Below are positions 42,882-54,000 of a stretch of DNA of 64,000 bases, piece by piece (the stretch's first letter is position 1; every line of letters begins with the position of its first letter). A program made the position numbers and the translations under genes. This DNA comes from a virus. The stretch covers positions 24,107 through 88,106 of the IMG/VR virus record IMGVR_UViG_3300027129_000004. One strand, given 5' to 3'. The notes under the pieces are model-generated. The model saw nothing but the letters and a program-made list of their open reading frames with translations. It did no database searches and was not told the DNA's origin.

Positions 42882-44390
42882 ATGGCAAACAACACAGGAA
42901 CATTTTTTAACGTTAATGATAATGATGGCATACCTTTAGTTGGTGTTTCTACTGATGGTAAAGTGATGATCAATCACCTTTATGGAAACTGCTTGATTGG
43001 TTCAACATCAGCAACAGGAACAGCATCACAACCACTTCAAGTTACTGGTGGTGCTTATGTTTCTGGTTCTGTTGGTATAGGAACCACAAATCCAACCTCA
43101 AAACTATCAATCGTTGGTGATGGCAACTTTACTGGTGTCGTTACTTCTACTGGAGGTTTTGTAGGAAGTCTTACTGGAACAGCAACTACTGCCAATAACG
43201 TAAGTTCTACTATTGATATTAATACTTCTGGTATTATAACTGCTTCTAGTTTTACTGGAAATCTTACTGGTACAGCAACTACTGCTAATAACGTAAGTTC
43301 TACTATTAACATAAACACTAGTGGGATTATAACTTCTACTGGAGGTTTTGTAGGAAGTCTTACTGGTACAGCAACTACTGCCAATAACGTAAGTTCTGCT
43401 ATTGATATTAATACTTCCGGTATTATAACTTCTACTGGAGGTTTTGTAGGAAATCTTACTGGTACAGCAACTACTGCTACACATCTTGAAGATGCTGAAA
43501 ATATAACAACTGGCACAATAGCAAGAGAAAGATTAACTGGAACTTATGATATTAATATTACTGGGTCTGTAGTAAGTTCTGGTCAAGTGCTTGATAATTT
43601 GACCACTACTGGACTTTCCACATTTACCAATGGACCAGTATTAGTTGGTTCTGGAATACGAACAGGAACATCAAAACTTCAAGTATCTGGAGATACTTTT
43701 ATCACAGGAAATATTGGCATTGGAACCACAAATCCAACTGCAAAAGTCCATATAGGTGCTGCAACAACTTCTGACCCAGGCGGTTCTCCATTAAAAATTG
43801 GAGCAGGAACTACCATTTTAGCAACACCAGAAGTAGGTGCGATTGAGTATGATGGTTCTTACTTATATCAGACTCCAAACTCTACCTCTGGTAGAGCATA
43901 TGTTCCTCCTGTTTATTCATTTAGAAGAACTACTGATGGTTCAGCAATTGGTAACGCAATTGCTGATTTCTTTACAACACCAAGTTCATTAAGTTTAGAG
44001 GCATCATCGGTCTATAAAATTACTTGCTTCGCATACTTTACAAAAACTACAGCAGGTACTGCAACTTGGACTCATACGTTTTCTTCTGCTCCTACTATAT
44101 TCACATCATCTCTCACATATTCGCCAGTTACTGGTATTGCAAATGGAACACAGACAAATGTACTTTCATACTCTGGAGGTCAGTCTACTGCTTCGATGGC
44201 TCATGCTGCTACTGCATCATTATCTACGGGAGTGAATCATTTTTCAAGATTTGAATTAATTGCTGTAACAAATGCTGCCACTAACTGGAGACTTCGTTTA
44301 ACTCAAAGTGCTGGTACTGCTACTCCACTTGCTGGTAGTTTTTATACAATAGAAAAAGTAGGTCCATCAACTGGTACATTTGTCGCATAA
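42882..44390 (+). CDS. Tail fibre-like structural protein with tandem repeats
   Basis: The 502-aa protein repeats GSLTGTATTANNVSS-x-IDINTSGI about four times between residues 85 and 200 (93-96 bp DNA units). GLSTFTNGPVLVGSG and NIGIGTTNPTAKVHIG modules are shared with the upstream fibre. The C-terminal 150 residues (RRTTDGSAIGNAIADF, YKITCFAYFTKTTAG) form a different beta domain suitable for receptor contact or trimerisation. It is probably a fibre or decoration protein. Confidence 0.8.
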   Translation: MANNTGTFFNVNDNDGIPLVGVSTDGKVMINHLYGNCLIGSTSATGTASQPLQVTGGAYVSGSVGIGTTNPTSKLSIVGDGNFTGVVTSTGGFVGSLTGTATTANNVSSTIDINTSGIITASSFTGNLTGTATTANNVSSTININTSGIITSTGGFVGSLTGTATTANNVSSAIDINTSGIITSTGGFVGNLTGTATTATHLEDAENITTGTIARERLTGTYDINITGSVVSSGQVLDNLTTTGLSTFTNGPVLVGSGIRTGTSKLQVSGDTFITGNIGIGTTNPTAKVHIGAATTSDPGGSPLKIGAGTTILATPEVGAIEYDGSYLYQTPNSTSGRAYVPPVYSFRRTTDGSAIGNAIADFFTTPSSLSLEASSVYKITCFAYFTKTTAGTATWTHTFSSAPTIFTSSLTYSPVTGIANGTQTNVLSYSGGQSTASMAHAATASLSTGVNHFSRFELIAVTNAATNWRLRLTQSAGTATPLAGSFYTIEKVGPSTGTFVA

Positions 44391-44396
44391 GTCCTC

Positions 44397-44404
44397 AATA
44401 AATA
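44397..44404 (+). promoter_or_regulatory. Late promoter motif AATAAATA
   Basis: AATAAATA lies six bases after the fibre gene stop and 29 bp before the 44433 start codon; it fits the NATAAATA class. Confidence 0.6.
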
Positions 44405-44432
44405 TAAGAATAAAAGAGTAGTTTTCGTAATA

Positions 44433-47400
44433 ATGCGAACAGTTCCAGGGTCAGGTGCAAGTTTTAAACCAGAGTTTGATACTGAGTTTTATTCTGTATC
44501 AAAAATTTATGTAATCGATGGTGGGTCTGGATATTCTTCAACTGACCCACCAAAAATTACGATACAAAATACCCAAACACCAGTAGTAGAAGGAGTTTTT
44601 TATCCTGTAATTTCTAGTGGTTCTATTCAAAGTGTAAAGGTAATCAGTGGCGGATCTGGGTATTATCCAATAACAGCAGAAAATCAAACAAGAATTGGAA
44701 TTGGCACAACATCTTTAGTCGAATCACAATTTGTGACTAAAGAATATGGTGCTGGAATTATAATGGGAGTGAGTGGTGGTATTGGAAGTGCAATATTTGA
44801 GAATGGATATAATGTAGCAATCAGTACTACAATTACTGGCATATCGACTTTGATACCTTATGCATCAAGTCGAATTTATGGATTTGGAAATCCAATTCCA
44901 TCTACTACATCTGGAATTGGAACTGGTGCAACATTTGAAGTTTGGATTACTTATGACGGTTCAGTAACTGGAAATCCAATTTCAACATCCATTATTCTCA
45001 AAGATGGTGGAAGAGGATATGGAATAGGAAATACAGTTTCAATTGCTGGAACTTATCTCGGAGGAGCAAATCCAACTCACACATTATCATTTAAAGTATC
45101 TAAAGTTTCAAGTACAGCAATAGTATCAGCAGCAAATTCAACATATACTGGTGTTGCTGGCACTACAACAGTTGGGGTTGGATCTGGTGCAAAATTTAAC
45201 ATATCAAGAGATTCTTCGGGAAAAATTAGTTCCGTTCAAGTTGCAAATGGAGGAAGATCTTATGCTATTGGAAATCAAACAGATGGGTCTTTGACGGACA
45301 TTATTAGCATTGCTGGAACATCTATTGGTGGATCTACACCAGCAGATGATTTATATCTTTCTCCAACACTTTTGGGAACAGATCTTTTGCCACAAGTTTT
45401 ATATATTGATAAATTAAATGATAATCAATTTAAAGTATCTGGGTTATCAACTTCTTCTAATTTAAATATTGATAATTATGGAATTGGAACTCATTCATTC
45501 ACTTATCCTGAACCAAATTCAAGTGCGTTAATTACCATTGACAATATCATCCAATCACCACTATACAGAAGAGGCACTACCTTATATCCAGCAGCATCAA
45601 TTGGAATTGGGAATACAATATATTTGAGATCTGGCATTTCATCATTATCATCTTTGGATGTTTTAATGGTGGATTTGGAATTGATGAAAGTGAGATCGGT
45701 TGGTATTGGTTCAACCAATAGTGTTATAGTGAATCGTGGATATTATGGAACAACAGCAGCAGGTCATACTGTTGGGGCAGCAGTTACTGTGATGAGAGGT
45801 GATTTTAATATAGTCAAGGATACAATTTATTTTACTGATCCTCCATACGGAAAAATAGGTCAAGAAAGCATACAAGTAAACTCATCATTTCAAGGAAGAT
45901 TTTTCTCAAGAAGATTTGAACCAGGAAATACATCAGATAAAAATTTAATTATCGATGACATTTCTAAAGATTTTACTGGAAAGGCAGAAACAGTAGGAAT
46001 TAGAACAGGAACTCTTAGTTCTTCAAGTAAAAATACAATAAGTGGAATTATTACATCTTCTTTAAGTTTAGGTGATGTTCTAAATTTAGAATATACAGAA
46101 AATGAATATATTGTAAGAAATACAGTTATTCAATCTATAGGTGTTGGGTCAATTACTATTGCTCCAAATCATAATGTAAATACTGGAATTGCCACAACAA
46201 CATTCAATATTACAAGATTAAATTATGTGTTGAAATCAAATGGGGAAAATATATCTGGATTATATTCTGATACTAATAGCAGTTCAAATATAAACAATAA
46301 TCCATTTATTCTATTGAATAATGTTTCTCAGATATCAGATAGTGATTTTATTATCGATACAGAAGGAAATAACACTATTAAGTTTATAAGTGGTGTTCCA
46401 AATGCTGGAAAAATTGTTAGAGTTGCGATTACGACTGGATATGGTTACCAGCCCCTCGTAGGTGCCTCTGCAACAGTTTCTGTATCTGCTGCTGGCACAA
46501 TATCAAATATTTACTTAACTGGTGCTGGAGGTGGTTATAGAATTGCTCCAGTAATTAGTGTTGCTTCTACAATTGGTAATGGTGCTACAATTACTGCTTC
46601 AATTGGTTCTGGTGGAACAATAACTTCACTAACTATAGTAAATGCAGGAACTGGATATACAACTACAGCAAAACCATCAATCAACATACCAATTCCTCCA
46701 AATTATAGCAATCTTGGTGTTGCTTATACTGGTGGTTCTAGTGGTGTCGGTGAAGGAGCAAAGGTTTCTGTGATCGTAAGTAATGGTTCTAGTATTACTG
46801 GATTTAATATAGATGATCCTGGATATGGTTACAAAGTTGGGGAAGTATTAACAGTTGTTGGTATTACCACAAACCCATCGGTTGGAGTGGGATTTAGTGA
46901 ATTTAGAATGACAGTATTGGAAACATTCACAGATAAATTTGGTGGGTTTTATCCAGGACAATTTGTTAGAATCAACAGTCTTGCGCCATTTTTTACTGGA
47001 AAAAAACGCAAATTCTTATTAACTGTCACAACTCTTGGCATAACAGATACATTTTCAGTAAGAGCAATTCCAGGTTCAGATCTAAACACAAGCAATAACT
47101 TTTTTGTTTTTATAAATGACATTTTACAAAAACCAGATGAATCTTATAAAATAATTGGTTCACAAATAATTTTCAATGAAGCACCAAAGGCAAATTCAAA
47201 ATGTTTGATTTTATATTATAGAGGATCAGATTTGGATGTAGAACAGGTAGATCCACCAAAAACAATAAAAGAAGGTGATTCCATTCAAATTGGAGAAAAC
47301 ATATTAGATCCATATGACAGAGAACAATTTGAACGTGTGGTGAAGAAAATTGTTTCTTTTGACACAGTTGATACATTTCCTTATGATAGTCTTGGTATTA

Positions 47401-49445
47401 ACACTAATCCCAAAAAAGCAAGACCTCTCAATTGGACTAAACAAACAAGAGATAGAATTATTAATGGTGTTTTATATTCAAAAGGAAGACCAGATTTAAA
47501 ATCGAGAAATACACCAACAACAAGAATTATTAAATCGATTGAGAAAAATGATACTACAATATATGTAAATAATGCTTTTCCATTATTTGTGGAAGATATT
47601 GGAAGAGGATTAACAGAAGAATTAAGAGACATTATTGTTCTTGATAATAAGACAGTCGATCCAGCATCTGGAACTGCTGTTGTTTCTGCCGCATCGACTA
47701 TTTCAAATATTACAATTACAAATTCTGGTTCGGGATATCAAATTGCAAATCCAACAGTTGCAATTTCTTCGGCATTCATAACAAGAAAAGATCCAATTTA
47801 TAATTGGAAAGGAACTTCTGGAATAACTACAAATTACGAAATAAAATCAATTACTTATGGAAATATTTTTGTTGGTGTTGGAACAAGTAGTCTTTTAGTT
47901 AAGAGTGTAGATGGAATATCTTGGTCCAATAGTAGTATTGGGTATGGAAACACAATTTCATTCAATTCTGTCGCATTTGCCGGAACAAATACTTATGTTG
48001 CCGTAGGACAAACTGGGAAAATCATAACAGCAACAACAACAGGAATTGGAACTGGAGTATCTTCTTGGATTGAATGTAAGTTATTTAACAGTACTATTAA
48101 TTTTGTTGGTGTTCCAGATATTCAAGATAGTACATATAATGGTGAATTCAAAGACATTTCTTATTCTTCATCTAAAAATACTTTTGTTGTTGTTGGTAAA
48201 ATTTCCAATTACAATCAAAAATCTCCAATTTTCACTGCTGTTGGGATTGGGACTACTCAATTCTTCGAACAAAACAAAACAAATATAAAAAATCTAAATT
48301 CAATTGCAAATAATAATAGTACTTTTGTTGCAGTTGGTGATGATGGAACAATTTATTATTCCTCCAATTTGGAAGTTTGGTCCATTATTGGAGATTCATC
48401 AAAACCAACTACGCAAAATTTAAATAAAGTCATATGGGATGGAACAAAATTTATTGCAGTAGGAAATAATGGGTCAGTAATAACTTCATTAAGTGGTAAT
48501 GCCTGGTCTTCGCAAACTAATATAAATATTACAAATAATTTAACAAATATAAACTATTATGATGGTGTTTATGTTGTGTTAGATGATAATGGGAATTTGT
48601 ATTATTCATTAGACCTTTCAACTTGGGAAAAAAGATCAACAAACCAATCAAATGCAATTAGAGATTTAATTTTTGTTCCATCATTAAGTTATGAGGGAAG
48701 ATATGTTGTAGTTGGATCTGGCACAACGATTATGTATGCAGAACCAATGTATAATAGAGCAACAGCAACGTCTTCGTCCACAAACGGTATTGTGACTTCG
48801 GTGTCAATCACAAATGGCGGATTTGGTTACTCCCAAACAAACGTTCCTCCTGTTATTTTTGATACTACAAAATCAAATAGAGAAAAGGTATATTCAATAA
48901 AAGCAAAAGGTGATTTTGGAACAATAACTGGCATCAATACTATAGGAATTGGTTTATCCTCTTTGGAATTTAAATTACAATCAGAAACTTATGATAATAC
49001 CAATCTTGGTATTGGATATTCATCACTTGATAAGTTTGGTGTATCATATAGTCAATTGGAAACTGGAGATTATTTTGTAATTTTTGACAGCAATGTGACT
49101 TCTGGATATGCTTTAACCGGAATAACAACCACTACTGGAATTAGAGTTGGAACAGCAACTTCATTCATTGATGGTCTGTATAGAGTAGAAAATATTATTT
49201 CAAATCCATCATCTGGAATAGTGACCGTGAGATGTGATTTTGTTTCTGTTCCCAATGGTGTAGATAAAGCAATAAATCTTGGAATTAATACGACTGGATT
49301 TTATGGAAGATATACTTGGAGTAAAATATATGATTATCAAAATAGAGCAAGAGAAAATCCAAAAGACTTTGTTGTAAATACGAATGATGGACTGACTGGA
49401 TTATCTACAGCAGCAGAAGTTTATAGAACTCGTGGTTTGATTTAG
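44433..49445 (+). CDS. Giant virion structural protein with beta-propeller insert
   Basis: The 1,670-aa protein has N-terminal GGSGYSSTDPPKITI-type units (G-x-GY...P-x-I), repeated many times, as in the other giant baseplate proteins. Residues about 1139-1437 change character: VAVGQTGKIITA, FVAVGDDGTIYYSS, FIAVGNNGSVITS and YVVLDDNGNLYYS recur every 45-60 residues, the blade pattern of BNR-like propellers. A short module at 407-458 is shared with other proteins. The C-terminus contains an NRARENPKDFVV segment. It is probably a baseplate or fibre protein. Confidence 0.8.
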   Translation: MRTVPGSGASFKPEFDTEFYSVSKIYVIDGGSGYSSTDPPKITIQNTQTPVVEGVFYPVISSGSIQSVKVISGGSGYYPITAENQTRIGIGTTSLVESQFVTKEYGAGIIMGVSGGIGSAIFENGYNVAISTTITGISTLIPYASSRIYGFGNPIPSTTSGIGTGATFEVWITYDGSVTGNPISTSIILKDGGRGYGIGNTVSIAGTYLGGANPTHTLSFKVSKVSSTAIVSAANSTYTGVAGTTTVGVGSGAKFNISRDSSGKISSVQVANGGRSYAIGNQTDGSLTDIISIAGTSIGGSTPADDLYLSPTLLGTDLLPQVLYIDKLNDNQFKVSGLSTSSNLNIDNYGIGTHSFTYPEPNSSALITIDNIIQSPLYRRGTTLYPAASIGIGNTIYLRSGISSLSSLDVLMVDLELMKVRSVGIGSTNSVIVNRGYYGTTAAGHTVGAAVTVMRGDFNIVKDTIYFTDPPYGKIGQESIQVNSSFQGRFFSRRFEPGNTSDKNLIIDDISKDFTGKAETVGIRTGTLSSSSKNTISGIITSSLSLGDVLNLEYTENEYIVRNTVIQSIGVGSITIAPNHNVNTGIATTTFNITRLNYVLKSNGENISGLYSDTNSSSNINNNPFILLNNVSQISDSDFIIDTEGNNTIKFISGVPNAGKIVRVAITTGYGYQPLVGASATVSVSAAGTISNIYLTGAGGGYRIAPVISVASTIGNGATITASIGSGGTITSLTIVNAGTGYTTTAKPSINIPIPPNYSNLGVAYTGGSSGVGEGAKVSVIVSNGSSITGFNIDDPGYGYKVGEVLTVVGITTNPSVGVGFSEFRMTVLETFTDKFGGFYPGQFVRINSLAPFFTGKKRKFLLTVTTLGITDTFSVRAIPGSDLNTSNNFFVFINDILQKPDESYKIIGSQIIFNEAPKANSKCLILYYRGSDLDVEQVDPPKTIKEGDSIQIGENILDPYDREQFERVVKKIVSFDTVDTFPYDSLGINTNPKKARPLNWTKQTRDRIINGVLYSKGRPDLKSRNTPTTRIIKSIEKNDTTIYVNNAFPLFVEDIGRGLTEELRDIIVLDNKTVDPASGTAVVSAASTISNITITNSGSGYQIANPTVAISSAFITRKDPIYNWKGTSGITTNYEIKSITYGNIFVGVGTSSLLVKSVDGISWSNSSIGYGNTISFNSVAFAGTNTYVAVGQTGKIITATTTGIGTGVSSWIECKLFNSTINFVGVPDIQDSTYNGEFKDISYSSSKNTFVVVGKISNYNQKSPIFTAVGIGTTQFFEQNKTNIKNLNSIANNNSTFVAVGDDGTIYYSSNLEVWSIIGDSSKPTTQNLNKVIWDGTKFIAVGNNGSVITSLSGNAWSSQTNINITNNLTNINYYDGVYVVLDDNGNLYYSLDLSTWEKRSTNQSNAIRDLIFVPSLSYEGRYVVVGSGTTIMYAEPMYNRATATSSSTNGIVTSVSITNGGFGYSQTNVPPVIFDTTKSNREKVYSIKAKGDFGTITGINTIGIGLSSLEFKLQSETYDNTNLGIGYSSLDKFGVSYSQLETGDYFVIFDSNVTSGYALTGITTTTGIRVGTATSFIDGLYRVENIISNPSSGIVTVRCDFVSVPNGVDKAINLGINTTGFYGRYTWSKIYDYQNRARENPKDFVVNTNDGLTGLSTAAEVYRTRGLI

Positions 49446-49446
49446 T

Positions 49447-49454
49447 AATAAATA
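49447..49454 (+). promoter_or_regulatory. Late promoter motif AATAAATA
   Basis: AATAAATA begins two bases after the stop of the giant protein and lies 22 bp before the gp8 start. Confidence 0.6.
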
Positions 49455-49475
49455 GAAAAAAAGTATACGATTAAA

Positions 49476-51032
49476 ATGTCTGCAATTATATCAGATCAAT
49501 TTAGGATAATGAATGCTGAGACTTTCACAAAAAGTCTTATTGGTGTTGGAGATACGGCAAATACTTATTATACTTTTATAGGACAACCAAATGCTTTGAA
49601 TTCTCAAGCAAATGGATCAGCATCTTGGGGGGAGGGATTACCTCCATTGGATGGGTTTAAAGAAGAATGCGAAATAAAAGAGACTATTATTTCTATGAAA
49701 AAAGTCACTAGAAGTGACGTGAGAAGAATGGTAAGAAAAAAAACTTGGGAAAGTAATTTTACCTATGAAATGTATAGACATGACTATACAGTTTATAATT
49801 TATCCCCAATTACAAACTCTACATCATTATATGATGCAAATTATTATGTAATTAACGATGATTTGAGAGTTTATATTTGCCTACAAAATGGTACAGATCC
49901 AGAAAATCCAAAAGGAAAACCGTCAGTAGATAAACCAGATTTTGTAGATTTGGAACCAAGACCTGCGGGAACAAGTGGTGACGGATATATTTGGAAATAT
50001 CTGTATACGATCAAACCATCTGAAATTGTAAAATTTGATTCCATTGAATTTATTCCAGTTCCAGAAGACTGGGGAACAGTCGGTGAAAGTATTTCAATCA
50101 AAAATAATGCCATCAATGGGAAAGTACAAATTTTAACTATAAAAACTAGAGGTTCTGGATATGCTCCAATTTCAAAAACATTTGTAAATATTCCAATTCT
50201 TGGTGATGGCACTGGAGGAAAAGCAACTGTTATAGTTGATTCTTTTGGGAAAGTTTCAGATGCTTATGTTACTGATGGTGGAATTGGATATACCAAAGGA
50301 ATTATTCAATTTGAACCAGGGGCACCAGGAATTCCAGATGAATTAGTAAATACTGGAACAATTGCTAGTTTTGATGTAATTATTCCCCCCAAAGGAGGTC
50401 ATGGTTATGATATCTACAGAGAACTTGGTGCTTATAGAGTTTTAGTTTATTCTCGTTATAATACCGATGAAACAAATCCTGATACTATTATTGGAAATGA
50501 TTTTGCTAGAATCGGAATTATCAAAAATCCAACAAAAATAACGAGTGATGTTGAACCATTAGATGCAGCAGAAGTAAGTGCTCTGAAAGCATTAAAATTA
50601 ACTGGTGTTGCTACCACATTAACAACTTATGCAGTTGATTCTACAATCACTCAAACAGTTAGTAGTGGCACTGTTGCAATTGGTTTTGTTGCTTCGTGGA
50701 ACAATATAACAGGTGTCTTGAAATATTATCAACCAGTTGGACTAGCAACAGTTGGGGTTGGATATAAAATTAATGATTTTAGTTCTACTGGTTCATCTTT
50801 GGTAATAAATGGTGCTGCTTCTGGAACACCACTAAGTATTGATACTTCTTTTACTGGCATTAGTACCGTAATAAATAATAGGACATATCAACTGGGAAGC
50901 AACTTTGTTGCTGGTATTGCGTCTGCAGAATACAATAAAAAGTCTGGTGAAATCATTTATATTGACAACAGACCACCAATACCAAGATCAGCAAGTCAAA
51001 AAGAAGATATCAAAATCGTTTTGGAGTTCTAA
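49476..51032 (+). CDS. gp8: Baseplate wedge protein gp8
   Basis: The 518-aa protein has a gp8-like N-terminus (DQFRIMNAETFTKSLIG, TYYTFIGQPNA) and a conserved core with KKVTRSDVRRMVRKKTWESN, YEMYRHDYTVYN and SGDGYIWKYLYTIKPSEIVK. T4 gp8 (334 aa) is a dimeric wedge part; the cyanophage form is longer, with an extra C-terminal domain after residue 350. It lies seven bp before the next gene. Confidence 0.88.
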   Translation: MSAIISDQFRIMNAETFTKSLIGVGDTANTYYTFIGQPNALNSQANGSASWGEGLPPLDGFKEECEIKETIISMKKVTRSDVRRMVRKKTWESNFTYEMYRHDYTVYNLSPITNSTSLYDANYYVINDDLRVYICLQNGTDPENPKGKPSVDKPDFVDLEPRPAGTSGDGYIWKYLYTIKPSEIVKFDSIEFIPVPEDWGTVGESISIKNNAINGKVQILTIKTRGSGYAPISKTFVNIPILGDGTGGKATVIVDSFGKVSDAYVTDGGIGYTKGIIQFEPGAPGIPDELVNTGTIASFDVIIPPKGGHGYDIYRELGAYRVLVYSRYNTDETNPDTIIGNDFARIGIIKNPTKITSDVEPLDAAEVSALKALKLTGVATTLTTYAVDSTITQTVSSGTVAIGFVASWNNITGVLKYYQPVGLATVGVGYKINDFSSTGSSLVINGAASGTPLSIDTSFTGISTVINNRTYQLGSNFVAGIASAEYNKKSGEIIYIDNRPPIPRSASQKEDIKIVLEF

Positions 51033-51038
51033 AGAAAA

Positions 51039-54000
51039 ATGCCACAGAATACTAACCTAAACGTATCTCCATATTTTGATGATTTTGATGCGACAAAAGG
51101 GTATCAAAGAGTTTTATTTAAACCAGGAACCCCAATTCAAGCAAGGGAATTAACAACTCTTCAATCAATTTTACAAAATCAAGTTGAAAAGTTTGGGAAA
51201 CATTTCTTCAAAGAAGGTTCTATGGTTATTCCGGGTCAAATTGGTTATGACTCGGAATATAGTTGCGTACAAATTGATGACGCACATTTGGGAATTCCAG
51301 TATCATCATACATTGATAAGTTTATAGGTAAAAGTATAAAAGGGGAAACAAGTGGTGTTACTGCGGTAGTAGAAAATTATATTACAAATACAGTATCAGA
51401 AAAAAATAACTACACACTATATGTAAAGTATAAGAGTTCTAGTGATACAAATTTTACAAATAAAACTTTTGTTGATGGTGAAAATTTAATTTCATTGGAA
51501 AATGTGGATTACACATTATCTTCAATTAGAGCAAATACATCTTTTGCGACTTCGATTATTTCTGGTTCTATTGGTAAAGGGTCTGCAGCAAAAATTGAAG
51601 AAGGTGTGTATTTTGTTCGTGGATTCTTCATTACTGTTCCAAAACAAGTAGTAATTTTAGACCAATACACAAATACTCCAACATATCGTGTTGGTCTTTT
51701 GATTGACGAAGAGATTGCAGTAGCATCAAATAATTATAATGATTTGTTTGATAATGCTCAAGGATTTTCAAATTATGCTGCTCCAGGTGCTGATAGATTA
51801 AAAATTTCTACAACTTTAATCAAAAAAGAAATTGATGATTTTAACGATCAGGATTTCGTAGAATTGTTACGAGTAGAAAATGGTGGATTAACAAAGTTTG
51901 TAGATAGAACTGATTATAATTTAATTAGAGATGAATTAGCAAGAAGAACTTATGACGAATCTGGTGATTATTATGTAAGACCCTTTGATATTAATGTAAA
52001 GGAATCGTTAAATGACAGAATTGGAAATAATGGAGTTTATTATTCAAGCCAAAAAACTAAGCAAGGAAATAATCCATCAAAAGACCTTGCTTGCATTTCA
52101 ATAAGTCCAGGAAAAGCATACGTCCGTGGATATGAAATTGAAACGATTAGTAATACTATTGTAGATATAGAAAAACCAAGAACAACAGAACGAGCAGAGA
52201 ATGCATCAATTCCATTTAATGTTGGAAGACAGATTCTATTAAATAATGTCTTTGGTTCTATTGCAGTTGGATTAACAACACAAGTAAGTCTTTATGATAC
52301 CAGAACAGCAACACCAGGATCTTTATCTGGAACAAAGATTGGAGTTGCTAGACTTTATGATTTAAAATTAAAAAATGCAGCATATTCAAATGCTTCAACT
52401 CAATTTGAAAGTTCTCTTTATGATATTCAAACATATACAGTATTGACAATTAACACTGCATTGACACAAACTGCTCCAGCATATATTGAAGGAAAAAATA
52501 GTGGTGCTAAAGGATATTTGGTTAGCAATGCATCATCTACCACTTTAACATTATATCAAGTTTCTGGGTCATTTATAGCAAATGAGCAAATTAAAATTAA
52601 TGGTTTAGACATTTCTCGCACAATCACATCAGTAAAAGATTATTCTTTATCTGATGTTCATCAAATATACTCTCCTGGATTTACTGCTGACCCAATTTTA
52701 TCAAAAAATTTATCAGTTGCAGAACCAGGAACTCAATTTACTATTACTGGTAATAGTGGTGGAATTTCTACAGTAACAACTTCAAATCAAAACTTTTATG
52801 TTGGAGTTAATGTAGGTGATATTGTATCATACACAAAACAAGGGGAAAGTGTACCTACTTACAATAGAGTTTCTGCTGTTAGTGGATCCTCAAGATCTTT
52901 AACTATTGTAGCAACGACTTCTGTTTCCGGTGTTTGTTCTGGTGCTCTTCCAGGTTCAACTATTACTGTAAATGACTTCAAAGTATCATCTTTGGACGTT
53001 TTAAATACACAAAATGCCTTTTTATACGCACGTTTAAATAATTCAAAAGTTTCAAATTTAGATTTAACTGGTTCTGATGTAGTATTCAAAAAATCTTACA
53101 CTATTACTGCTGGTGAATTTAGTGATGGTGCCTGGAGTGCGACATTAGAAACAGACACTTCTTTAACGTTTGAACCATTTGATGAGGAAGATTATAATTT
53201 AACTTTTGCCGATGGAACTGTAGCAGTATTAGATAACCAAAAATTAGTTCCAAGTGGAAGAACCATATCTATTCAAAATATTACTGTAAATTCAGGTGCA
53301 GCAATATTAACTGCTACTCTCAAAAAAGTAAACACAAAAACTCGCAAAAAGATATACAATAGATGCTCTAGTCTAACAATCAACAAAACTTCTTCTGGTG
53401 TTTCCACATCCACAAGTGGTTTAACTATCAGCACTGTTTATGGATTAAGAGTTGAAGATGATGAGATTTCATTAAATGTTCCAGATGTAGAATCAGTTAT
53501 TGGAATTTTTGAATCATCTTCATCTTCAACTCCAACATTACCATCAATTACATTAATTGGATTAAATTCAAATATTTTAAATTCAATTAAAGGTGAAAGA
53601 ATAATTGGTAAAGACACTGGAGCAGTTGCAAGTTTAGCATCAAATGATGGAACAAATGAAGTAAAATTTGTTTATTTGAATGAAAATATTTTTTCTGTTG
53701 GTGAAAAAGTTACATTTGAGGAATCTCAAATTTCTGGAACTGTTGACTCAATTCAAGTTGGTGATAAAAATATTAGAACTAACTTTATTTTGGATGAAGG
53801 ACAAAGATCAGAATACCTTGATTTTTCTAGAATTATCAGAAAACCGCAAATTGCTGCACCAACCAAGCAGATAACAATTATTTACAATAATTATACAATA
53901 GATTCATCTGATGTTGGTGATTTTGTTGGAGTAAATTCTTACGATAAAGATAGATATGGAGATGACATATCATCAGTTGACGGAATATCTTTAAGTGATG

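Noticed and set aside
43055-43516. Minus-strand frames opposite the tandem fibre repeats
   Set aside because: They mirror the 93-96 bp repeats. No ribosome-binding site or promoter supports them.
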